From contig JANKMV010000081.1 of assembly GCA_024650095.1 (NCBI GenBank), positions 2,213 to 8,157 of the forward strand: a DNA stretch of 5,945 nucleotides, in the 5' to 3' direction. Origin of the DNA: Bacillota bacterium (GTDB lineage Bacteria > Bacillota > Dethiobacteria > Dethiobacterales > Dethiobacteraceae). The translations under genes and the position numbers were made by a program. The notes below the pieces were generated by a model, which saw nothing but the letters and a program-made list of their open reading frames with translations, searched no databases and was not told the DNA's origin. Shown here one piece after another: positions 1-5,653 of the stretch (position 1 is its first letter; every line of letters starts with the position of its first letter).

Positions 1-205
1 GGTTTTCCGTAGCACAAAAGCCTGCACCCCGTCCTAATTCCAGCGCTTCCCGTGCTAAATTTATCGCGACCGTCTGCCTGTAGGCTGTGGCCAGCGTTTG
101 TGAACCCAACAACAACAGGCCCAACAACGTCGGTGCCAAGATAGCAAAAAGCGCCAGCGTTACCAATAGTTCCAGCAACAAAAAGCCTTGCTCTTCTTTT
201 CGCAT
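1..205 (-). CDS. Type IV prepilin-like protein, 5' part (PilV/minor-pilin type)
   Basis: The first 68 codons of a gene that runs off the left edge. The protein opens with a 7-residue basic/acidic leader, MRKEEQG, followed by FLLLELLVTLALF. This is a class III signal peptide: Gly at -1 as the prepilin peptidase site, Phe at +1 (the methylated residue) and Glu at +5. A hydrophobic helix follows to about residue 34, then the start of the extended N-terminal helix (INLAREALELG). The ATG at 205 is preceded by GAGG with a 6 nt spacer. The phrase LAREALE recalls PilV/GspI-like minor pilins more than a major pilin, but the globular domain that would decide this is outside the window. It lies just downstream of pilD, its likely processing enzyme, beyond a predicted terminator. 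The core is unusually leucine-rich compared with the common FTLIELLV. Prepilin identity is secure; the subclass is a guess. Confidence 0.9.
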   Translation of the reverse strand, partial: MRKEEQGFLLLELLVTLALFAILAPTLLGLLLLGSQTLATAYRQTVAINLAREALELGRGAGFCATEN

Positions 206-215
206 CACACACCTC
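206..215 (-). promoter_or_regulatory. Ribosome binding site of the prepilin gene
   Basis: GAGG at 215-212 (minus sense) lies six bases before the ATG at 205. No convincing -35/-10 pair could be assigned in the rest of the 206-302 gap, so the prepilin gene may be reached by read-through. Confidence 0.6.
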
Positions 216-246
216 TTTTCAGTACGGATTAATCGACATGGAAACG

Positions 247-276
247 CCAAAAAGCACCAGGTTTTCTGGTGCTTCT
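247..276 (-). terminator. Predicted Rho-independent terminator between pilD and the prepilin gene
   Basis: In minus-strand sense the sequence reads AAGCACCAG, a five-base loop AAAAC, then CTGGTGCTT. This is a perfect 9 bp stem (plus-strand arms 252-260 and 266-274). The 3' arm ends in a run of five Ts (249-253), as expected of an intrinsic terminator. On the plus strand the stem is followed by CTCC, so it should work only in the minus direction. It begins about 28 nt after the pilD stop codon and ends about 45 nt before the prepilin start. It probably ends, or reduces, transcription of the pilM-pilD operon. The T-run is short, so partial read-through into the prepilin gene is plausible. Confidence 0.75.
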
Positions 277-302
277 CCTATCTATGTAACTAGCTCTTTT
301 TG

Positions 303-1052
303 CTACAGCCCACTGACACGCAAATACCACGCTATAAGCTGCTCACCCCACATGCTGACGATAAATGCTGCCGACACCAGAAATGGGCCAAAGGGTATAC
401 CGTCTTTACGCTTTTTCAGTCCCGTAAGCAGAAGTGCACCCCCCACTAAACCGCCACCTAGAAAGGCTACAAAGATTAAAAGTAAAAGCTGGGCCCAACC
501 AAACCACAACCCCAAGGCGGCCACCAACTTGATATCACCGCCACCCATACCACCGTTACTGACCACCGCCAAGAGAAAGAATAAGCCACCGCCCAGCACG
601 CCCCCATACAGCGCAGACAAAAAAGACACCTCCCTAGCAAAAAAGAGCGCCAGCACGGCTAATCCCACCAAAATGAGGACAAGGCGGTTAGGAATAATTT
701 GATGATCGAGATCGATAAAAAAGATAACCAGTAGCACTGCATAAAAAGCTGCTTGCCACAACATCGCCGGCCAGCCAAAGCGCCACATTAAAACGGCAAA
801 AAGGATACCCGTGGCCACTTCCACCAAGGCATAGCGCCAGGAAATACTGACGCCACAACCACGACAGCGACCCCGCTGCCATAGAAAGCTAAACAACGGC
901 ACCAGTTCTGCTGCCGGTAACCATCGTCCACAGTGGGGACAATGGGAAGGCGGCTGCGCCAGCGACAGGCCCACCGGCAGGCGATAAATACAAACATTGA
1001 GAAACGACCCAATCACAAGGCCATAAATAAAGGCAAGCGTGGGCAAAAACAT
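303..1052 (-). CDS. pilD: Prepilin peptidase / N-methyltransferase PilD
   Basis: A 249-residue integral membrane aspartic protease (peptidase family A24) that removes the short leader of type IV prepilins and N-methylates the new N-terminus. The N-terminal domain starts with the family signature GSFLNVCIYRLP (15-26) and has a tetracysteine zinc-type site: C38/C41 (CPHC) and C63/C66 (CRGC). This is the long bifunctional form rather than a peptidase-only archaeal type. The two catalytic aspartates are visible: D114 in FIDLDHQIIPN and D173 in the GxGD motif GGGDIKL. Several hydrophobic segments fill the rest (about 73-112, 122-139, 143-165, 175-210, 221-240). The length is normal for the family. 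Its ATG overlaps the pilT stop by one base (TAATG). Only a weak AAAGGG lies 10 nt upstream, so translational coupling to pilT is likely. A likely substrate gene follows it. Confidence 0.96.
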   Translation of the reverse strand: MFLPTLAFIYGLVIGSFLNVCIYRLPVGLSLAQPPSHCPHCGRWLPAAELVPLFSFLWQRGRCRGCGVSISWRYALVEVATGILFAVLMWRFGWPAMLWQAAFYAVLLVIFFIDLDHQIIPNRLVLILVGLAVLALFFAREVSFLSALYGGVLGGGLFFLLAVVSNGGMGGGDIKLVAALGLWFGWAQLLLLIFVAFLGGGLVGGALLLTGLKKRKDGIPFGPFLVSAAFIVSMWGEQLIAWYLRVSGL

Positions 1053-2113
1053 TAGCGCAGCGCCCTTTCCAATTCTTGCTTATTCACACTGCGACTTAAC
1101 GCTTCCTCCCGCGAAACTACACCACGCAGACAAAAATCGGCCAACGCATTATCCATGGTTTGCATACCAAAACTGCGGCCTGTTTGCATCGCTGTATACA
1201 ATTGATGCTCATTGCCTTCCCGAATCATATTACCCACCGCCGGCGTATTCACCAGCACTTCAATGGCGGCCACACGACCGTTCCCATCGAGTCGAGGCAA
1301 TAACTGCTGCGAAATCACACCCTTGAGTGTATCGGCCAACTGCAGACGAATATAGTTACGCGTTGCTTCTGGGAAAACATCCACAATACGATGAATGGCA
1401 AGGGGTGCTGTTTGTGTATGTAGCGTGGAAAAGACCAAGTGGCCCGTTTCCGCCGCCGTGAGTGCAATGGCGATACTCTCCATATCCCGCATCTCACCAA
1501 TCAGGATAACATCCGGGTCGTGTCGTAACATATGTCGCAGTGCAGTGGCAAAAGAATGGGTATCGTTGCCCACTTCCCGTTGCCGCACGATGGACTTATT
1601 ATGACTATGTAAAAATTCAATGGGGTTTTCAATGGTAATAATGTTAACGGCTCGTTCTGCATTGACCATACCAATAATGGATGCAAGTGTGGTACTTTTA
1701 CCACTCCCCGTTGGTCCTGTTACCAGCACCAAACCCCGCGGTAGACGCGCAAAATCTTTGGCCACAGCAGGTAAACCCAACTCTTCCATACTAGGTACTT
1801 CCCAAGGTACCGCTCTCATCACCACATCAATGGAGCCACGCTGTATCATGGCGCTGCCACGAAAACGACTTAGACCAGGTACAGAATAGGAAAAATCCAA
1901 ATCCCATTCCGAGAAGAGAGATTCTTTTTGCCGCTCATCGAGAACGCCATAGAGTAGATCCTTCACATCGTCACCCGTCAACTCCGGCATCTCTAAAGGC
2001 ACTAATTCACCATAGACTCTGACCATGGGAGGTATACCCACCGCCAAGTGTAAATCAGATCCCTTCATTTCCACTGTTTTAGTTAAAATTCCATCCAAAT
2101 TAAAAATTGTCAT
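1052..2113 (-). CDS. pilT: Type IV pilus retraction ATPase PilT
   Basis: A 353-residue cytoplasmic secretion-type ATPase of the GspE/PilT family that powers pilus disassembly. The N-terminal PAS-like part has the typical SDLHLAVGIPPMVR (19-32). The core shows Walker A GPTGSGKST (133-141), an Asp box TIENPIEF (160-167), Walker B with E207 in ILIGEMRD, and a His box STLHT (229-233, H232). The C-terminal IREG..HQ signature (297-304) is the retraction-ATPase AIRNLIRE region, here AVGNMIRE. Length and the lack of the long PilB-type N-terminal domain separate it from PilB. Two departures stand out: Asn163 (codon AAC) where the Asp box normally has Asp, and Gly294 where AIRNLIRE has Arg. The start is set by an ATGA overlap with the pilB stop and a GAGGG 7 nt upstream (2125-2121). 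A PilU-like accessory retraction ATPase is possible, but the size and C-terminal motif favour PilT. Confidence 0.95.
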   Translation of the reverse strand: MTIFNLDGILTKTVEMKGSDLHLAVGIPPMVRVYGELVPLEMPELTGDDVKDLLYGVLDERQKESLFSEWDLDFSYSVPGLSRFRGSAMIQRGSIDVVMRAVPWEVPSMEELGLPAVAKDFARLPRGLVLVTGPTGSGKSTTLASIIGMVNAERAVNIITIENPIEFLHSHNKSIVRQREVGNDTHSFATALRHMLRHDPDVILIGEMRDMESIAIALTAAETGHLVFSTLHTQTAPLAIHRIVDVFPEATRNYIRLQLADTLKGVISQQLLPRLDGNGRVAAIEVLVNTPAVGNMIREGNEHQLYTAMQTGRSFGMQTMDNALADFCLRGVVSREEALSRSVNKQELERALR

Positions 2114-3807
2114 ACTACCACCCTCAACACTTCCTCAATTGATGTAACGCCTTGTTTGACCTTCGCTAATCCATCTTGCCGCAGTGTGACCAACCCTTCT
2201 TCAATGGCCAAGCGCTTAATATCGCCAGCAGAGCGGCGCTCAAGTGTCATCTTTTGAATCCCCTCAGTCACCGTCAACAACTCATACAAACCCAACCGTC
2301 CCGTATAGCCTGTATTACTACAGCGAATACAACCACCCGTCCGTGGTCGATAGAGCGTAATGCGATCTTCCCCATCTTCGAGGGGAAAATCAGGTATAGC
2401 CTGTGCCGCCTCCCGCGTAAGCTGGTATTGTTCTTTACACTGCGGACAGAGAAGCCGTGCTAAACGCTGGGCCAGAATTCCCACCACCGATGAAGCCGTA
2501 AGATAGGTCTCCACACCCATTTCCGTTAAGCGACTAATGGCACCCGCGGCATCATTGGTATGGAGAGTGGTAAAGACCATATGACCGGTTAAAGCCGATT
2601 CAATGGCAATACGTGCCGTTTCCTGGTCACGAATTTCACCCACCATGATAATGTCTGGGTCACTACGCAAGATGGAGCGTAGACCCGAAGCAAAGGTTAG
2701 CCCCGCTTTGGGGTTAATTTGAATCTGGTTTATTCCTTCCATCCGGTATTCCACCGGATCCTCAACGGTAATGACATTTTTAGCCACGCGGTCCACCGCA
2801 CCTAAACTAGCATACAGCGTAGTACTCTTGCCGCTTCCCGTCGGTCCTGTCACCGGAATAAACCCATAAGGCATACTAATGAGTTTCTTGTACTTCTCCA
2901 AAATATGTGGTGCCACACCCAGCTCTTCCAATGTCACCATACGCCCGGACCGCTCAAGTAAACGCAGTGTTACCCGCTCCCCAAAACTGGCAGGCATAGT
3001 GGCGACCCGGATATCCACTGTCTTACCTTCCACCTTCACGGACATCCGTCCATCTTGGGGAATGCGTCGTTCCGCAATATTAATGCTGGACATAATTTTA
3101 AAGCGAGAGACCAAGGCGCCGTGCATATGTCGAGCGGGACTCATGACATCATGGAGCACCCCATCAATGCGAAAACGTACCCGTAGCGTTTTTTCATATA
3201 CTTCAATATGAACGTCACTAGCCTTAGAGTTTACCGCTTGCGTCAAAATCACATTGGCCAACTGCACGGCAGGTTTTTCTGTACCCTGTACCGTCATCAA
3301 TGCTTCTTCTTCTTCAGGATACACTTCATCTGAATCGGACTGTTCCACACTTATACTGGTCTGGCTGTAGTTTTTTATGGCGGCCTGTAATTCACTATCG
3401 GTAACCATTACCGGCTTAATACCATAGCCCGTTAAAACACGTAAATCATCCAAGGCCAAAATATCTAACGGCTGCTCCATCCCCACCACCAAGCGACCAT
3501 CCTCTGAAAAATCAATGGGTAAAACGCGGTAACGTCGTGCTGCTTCTGCAGTAATGGTGACCATAGCAGCTGGATCCACCGGATAGGTATCCAAAGAGAC
3601 AAAGGGTACGCCAGCGCGTTGCGCTAATACCTTGGCCACATCCTCTTCGCTACAAAAGCCCAACTCCACCAGTACTTTACCCAGCATGCCTTTCTCACCG
3701 GTTTGTACTTTCTGATGGTGGATCGCTTCCCCTAATTGCGCCTCTGTAATAATGCCTTCCTGGACAAGTCGTTTACCTAATAGGTCGTACATACTCAACT
3801 GACGCAC
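2110..3807 (-). CDS. pilB: Type IV pilus extension ATPase PilB
   Basis: A 565-residue cytoplasmic GspE/PilB-family ATPase that drives pilin polymerisation through the platform protein. The N-terminal domain holds two related MshEN/GspE-N motifs, LGKRLVQEG (10-18) and LGKVLVELG (42-50), then a linker rich in acidic residues (about 150-170). The N2 domain begins near ANVILTQA with SDVHIEVYE (197-205). The ATPase core has Walker A GPTGSGKST (321-329), Asp box TVEDPVEY (347-354), Walker B with E391 in MVGEIRD, and His box TTLHTNDA (413-420). A tetracysteine zinc site, C454/C457 and C493/C496, is the PilB/GspE hallmark that PilT lacks. The start is GTG at 3807, chosen because AGGAG (3820-3816) lies 8 nt upstream; the in-frame ATG at 3792 would be 23 nt from it. 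The AGGAG overlaps the stop of the preceding lipoprotein gene, consistent with coupled translation. Confidence 0.96.
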   Translation of the reverse strand: MRQLSMYDLLGKRLVQEGIITEAQLGEAIHHQKVQTGEKGMLGKVLVELGFCSEEDVAKVLAQRAGVPFVSLDTYPVDPAAMVTITAEAARRYRVLPIDFSEDGRLVVGMEQPLDILALDDLRVLTGYGIKPVMVTDSELQAAIKNYSQTSISVEQSDSDEVYPEEEEALMTVQGTEKPAVQLANVILTQAVNSKASDVHIEVYEKTLRVRFRIDGVLHDVMSPARHMHGALVSRFKIMSSINIAERRIPQDGRMSVKVEGKTVDIRVATMPASFGERVTLRLLERSGRMVTLEELGVAPHILEKYKKLISMPYGFIPVTGPTGSGKSTTLYASLGAVDRVAKNVITVEDPVEYRMEGINQIQINPKAGLTFASGLRSILRSDPDIIMVGEIRDQETARIAIESALTGHMVFTTLHTNDAAGAISRLTEMGVETYLTASSVVGILAQRLARLLCPQCKEQYQLTREAAQAIPDFPLEDGEDRITLYRPRTGGCIRCSNTGYTGRLGLYELLTVTEGIQKMTLERRSAGDIKRLAIEEGLVTLRQDGLAKVKQGVTSIEEVLRVVV

Positions 3808-3821
3808 TTTTCACTCTCCTA
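3808..3821 (-). promoter_or_regulatory. Ribosome binding site fixing the pilB GTG start
   Basis: AGGAG at 3820-3816 (minus sense) with an 8 nt spacer to the GTG at 3807. Its first bases are part of the TAG stop codon (3821-3819) of the upstream lipoprotein gene. The site supports GTG rather than the downstream ATG at 3792. Confidence 0.75.
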
Positions 3822-4532
3822 CTCTATGGCGCTAAAGCTCAGGCCAACCAGCACACCACCGGGATACATGCGCTCCATGCTAATACGAACGCCTGCTTCT
3901 GTAATAGGCCCATCCACCAGTTTCTTGACCAAATCCTCTAGTAAACCGATTTTTTGCCCGTTCACAGTCACTTCGACCGCCCATATCCGACCCACCTGAG
4001 CTAATTGTACCTCTTGCTGTCCTTGCCAACGTAATGTTTCGCCCACGGGCACATTCGTCCGTAATACTCGCTCATCATCCACAAATACATCTAACCAACA
4101 ACGCTCTAATGTCGTTACTTCTAGTGTAATTTCACCGGCCGACGGTTCTTCTATCGGTGGCTCATCTGGGTCATCAATTGGTTCCTCCACAGGAGGAGGG
4201 GGTTCAATTACTTCACCAGATCCTTCCACAAAGGGATTGCGCCCCGACGTATCAACCGTTCCCTGTTCTTCCTGCCACTCATCAGACGCAGACGCTAAGA
4301 CAAAGGGATTCCGACCTTCAGTGGGCACCGTGCCCGCCTCACCGGTACTTGTACTGCCACTACGTGTTGCAAAGGGATCGCGCTCGGGCACATCGGCACT
4401 CACAATGGCAGGTACTTTTTCCTTTTGCACCACGATGGGTTCAGTATCCGCGTCCACAGGTGGTGGTGCTTGTTTGCCACAGCCACTCACCAGTAGCGTC
4501 AACAGTAACAAAACTAGCCACAACCGTCTCAT
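3819..4532 (-). CDS. PilP-position lipoprotein with RodZ-like C-terminal domain (DUF4115-like)
   Basis: A 237-residue secreted lipoprotein between pilO and pilB, the slot held by pilP in diderm T4P operons. It starts MRRLWLVLLLLTLLVSGC, a lipoprotein signal peptide with lipobox VSGC and lipidation at C18. Residues 19-50 look disordered. The motif R-(D/N)-P-F then occurs three times (51-54, 74-77, 98-101) at 23-24 residue spacing; RDPF is a recurrent PilP feature. A Pro/Glu stalk (110-130) leads to a beta-rich domain (about 134-200) with ERCWLDVFVDDERV, GETLRW and VTVNGQKIG. I recognise this as the pattern of the RodZ C-terminal domain (DUF4115). A further 35 residues complete the protein. Two adjacent ATGs (4535, 4532) follow AGAGGT; 4532 has the better 7 nt spacing. 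The ATG at 4556 would lie inside pilO and add eight residues before the signal peptide. The role is inferred: linking the PilN/O platform to a periplasmic or wall partner. Confidence 0.85.
   Translation of the reverse strand: MRRLWLVLLLLTLLVSGCGKQAPPPVDADTEPIVVQKEKVPAIVSADVPERDPFATRSGSTSTGEAGTVPTEGRNPFVLASASDEWQEEQGTVDTSGRNPFVEGSGEVIEPPPPVEEPIDDPDEPPIEEPSAGEITLEVTTLERCWLDVFVDDERVLRTNVPVGETLRWQGQQEVQLAQVGRIWAVEVTVNGQKIGLLEDLVKKLVDGPITEAGVRISMERMYPGGVLVGLSFSAIE
4230..4382 (-). repeat. Three in-frame copies of an R-(D/N)-P-F coding repeat in the lipoprotein gene
   Basis: The plus strand shows CAAAGGGATTGCG near 4229, CAAAGGGATTCCG at 4301 and GCAAAGGGATCGCG at 4369. The spacing is 72 and 69 nt, that is 24 and 23 codons. 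In protein the last two copies share a longer unit: GTVPTEGRNPFV (residues 67-78) and GTVDTSGRNPFV (91-102). The first copy is RDPFA (51-55). The pattern suggests duplication of one short motif within the linker. Confidence 0.8.
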
Positions 4533-4545
4533 CATCAGACCTCTA
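4532..4545 (-). promoter_or_regulatory. Ribosome binding site deciding the lipoprotein start
   Basis: AGAGGT at 4544-4539 (minus sense) overlaps the pilO stop (TAG, 4545-4543). It precedes two tandem ATGs at 4535 (4 nt after GAGG) and 4532 (7 nt after GAGG). It argues against the upstream in-frame ATG at 4556, which has no such site. Confidence 0.65.
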
Positions 4546-5058
4546 TTCTGCCGCATAAAACGCGCTTGCTCGAATATTTACCGTCATCTTATCTTCACTC
4601 TCATCCACACGCAATTCATCAATGCGTAGTGACCGTTCATACACCTGTAAATAATCTAGAAAATACAAAATCTCATGATACGTACCCGCAAGTAAAATCT
4701 GTACCGGCATTTCCGTATAGTTATCCACGTCAACACGTTCAGCAAAGCGGATTTGGACAAAATCCATAGTAGCCAAATCGGCACCCGATTGTAAATCCAA
4801 AAGTAATTGATCTTCAAGCGGTTCGTTGGGTAGCGATTGTGCCAACACAGTCATATCGGCTTCCAACTGCCCTTTTTGCTTATTTAATTCCTTTACTACA
4901 ATTAAACGAGCTTCTGCCGTGGCCAAGGACTGTTGCTCTAATGCCAATTCTTCACGCGCGAAACGAAAATCTTGAAACTGCATAAAACATACTAATAAAC
5001 CCACAAAAATTACCACAACTAAGAACAGGGTCAACCAGGGGGTTTTCTTTTTATTCAT
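4543..5058 (-). CDS. pilO: Type IV pilus inner-membrane platform protein PilO
   Basis: A 171-residue bitopic inner-membrane protein that pairs with PilN to form the periplasmic core of the T4P alignment complex. After a short basic tail (MNKKKTP) comes one transmembrane helix (about 8-28), then a coiled-coil-like stretch rich in Glu, Gln, Ala and Leu (about 33-73). The C-terminal ferredoxin-like domain has the typical MPVQILLAGTYHEILYFLDYL pattern (117-137) and ends with beta-rich NIRASAFY. The length is slightly short of the usual range but domain-complete. The start ATG at 5058 is preceded by GAGGGG with an 8 nt spacer. An in-frame GTG at 5067 would directly abut that site and is rejected. 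The first 8 nt overlap the end of pilN (ATGAATAA). Identity rests on topology, the PilO-like domain and position directly after pilN. Confidence 0.9.
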   Translation of the reverse strand: MNKKKTPWLTLFLVVVIFVGLLVCFMQFQDFRFAREELALEQQSLATAEARLIVVKELNKQKGQLEADMTVLAQSLPNEPLEDQLLLDLQSGADLATMDFVQIRFAERVDVDNYTEMPVQILLAGTYHEILYFLDYLQVYERSLRIDELRVDESEDKMTVNIRASAFYAAE

Positions 5059-5641
5059 TGTCTTCACCCCTCTTTAATGGTTCATACAAATCGCCCACAC
5101 CCACCACAGCTCGTACCTCAAAGCGAACCAGCTTTTCATCATCAGTTTCTTCTGCTGCCGAAAAACTAACGCGCACATCCGATACACCTTCAATGCCCTG
5201 CAGTGATTCCACCCAGCTAGCGGTGGAAGGGTGATTATAGGTCAGACCCCGCAACGTCATGAAGCCTTGCTCACTATCACGAGTCACAGCCACATTGGTT
5301 AGCCACACATTGGCGGGAATATTAACGCCCAGAGCACTCATGGTATCGCGCCAACCAAACGTGTTACCCATGGCCAGCCGCAACATATCAACTTTGTTAT
5401 TCACGACGCCTTGCAGCTCCACCACCGGTTGATATGTAGCAATCTCCGTCTCTAGCGCCAGTCGCTTTGTTTCCGTTGTCGTCACATTACGCTTAACCTG
5501 CAACGTCAGCATAAATAAAGCAGCAAAACCCAGAATTAACACCACCGCCACCGCTGTCGTCATTTTTACAATGCGACCTTGGGCGACTTTACGTTTACGT
5601 TCAAGGATAATTTCAACGGGCAATAAATTCACTGTACTCAT
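5051..5641 (-). CDS. pilN: Type IV pilus inner-membrane platform protein PilN
   Basis: A 196-residue bitopic protein of the PilN/GspL-C family. Its short cytoplasmic tail carries the VNLLP motif (4-8), the segment that in PilN proteins docks into the groove of PilM. A basic region (ERKRK, 14-18) precedes one transmembrane helix (about 27-47). The periplasmic part has a helical stretch (about 52-90) and a beta-rich domain with MSALGVNIPANVWLTNVAV and FMTLRGLTYNHPS, the usual PilN ferredoxin-like fold. The length is typical. The start ATG at 5641 follows GGAGGT (5653-5648) with a 6 nt spacer, the strongest ribosome binding site in the window, and this site is formed by the last codons of pilM. 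PilN is expected to heterodimerise with PilO, encoded next. Confidence 0.94.
   Translation of the reverse strand: MSTVNLLPVEIILERKRKVAQGRIVKMTTAVAVVLILGFAALFMLTLQVKRNVTTTETKRLALETEIATYQPVVELQGVVNNKVDMLRLAMGNTFGWRDTMSALGVNIPANVWLTNVAVTRDSEQGFMTLRGLTYNHPSTASWVESLQGIEGVSDVRVSFSAAEETDDEKLVRFEVRAVVGVGDLYEPLKRGEDNE
5059..5072 (-). promoter_or_regulatory. Ribosome binding site deciding the pilO start
   Basis: GAGGGG at 5072-5067 (minus sense) lies within the last codons of pilN, 8 nt before the ATG at 5058. The alternative GTG at 5067 begins on the last G of this motif, leaving no spacer, so the ATG is preferred. Confidence 0.7.
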
Positions 5642-5653
5642 AACTACACCTCC
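5642..5653 (-). promoter_or_regulatory. Ribosome binding site of pilN
   Basis: A full GGAGGT at 5653-5648 (minus sense), six bases before the pilN ATG. It overlaps the last codons of pilM, just before its TAG at 5646-5644. Confidence 0.75.

Noticed and set aside
206..250. Possible promoter for the prepilin gene (TTGGCG and TAATCC/TACTGA-like boxes)
   Set aside because: No combination gives both boxes with acceptable spacing; the TTGGCG also sits right at the end of the terminator T-run.
238..702. Plus-strand open frame of 154 codons antisense to pilD
   Set aside because: It lies opposite a clear PilD gene with all catalytic motifs, has no recognisable domain or ribosome binding site, and its Pro/Lys/Ser-rich composition is that of an antisense shadow.
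2879..3211. Plus-strand open frame of 110 codons antisense to pilB
   Set aside because: It is fully inside the conserved PilB coding region on the other strand, with no protein-like features.
4533..4556. Longer lipoprotein start at the ATG at 4556
   Set aside because: It would place eight residues (MRQNRGLM) before a normal signal peptide, overlaps the pilO end, and ignores the AGAGGT located just before the ATG pair at 4535/4532.
4157..4629. Two overlapping plus-strand open frames antisense to the lipoprotein gene and pilO
   Set aside because: They arise from the Pro/Glu-rich and repeat region of the lipoprotein gene read backwards; neither has a start site or a recognisable domain.
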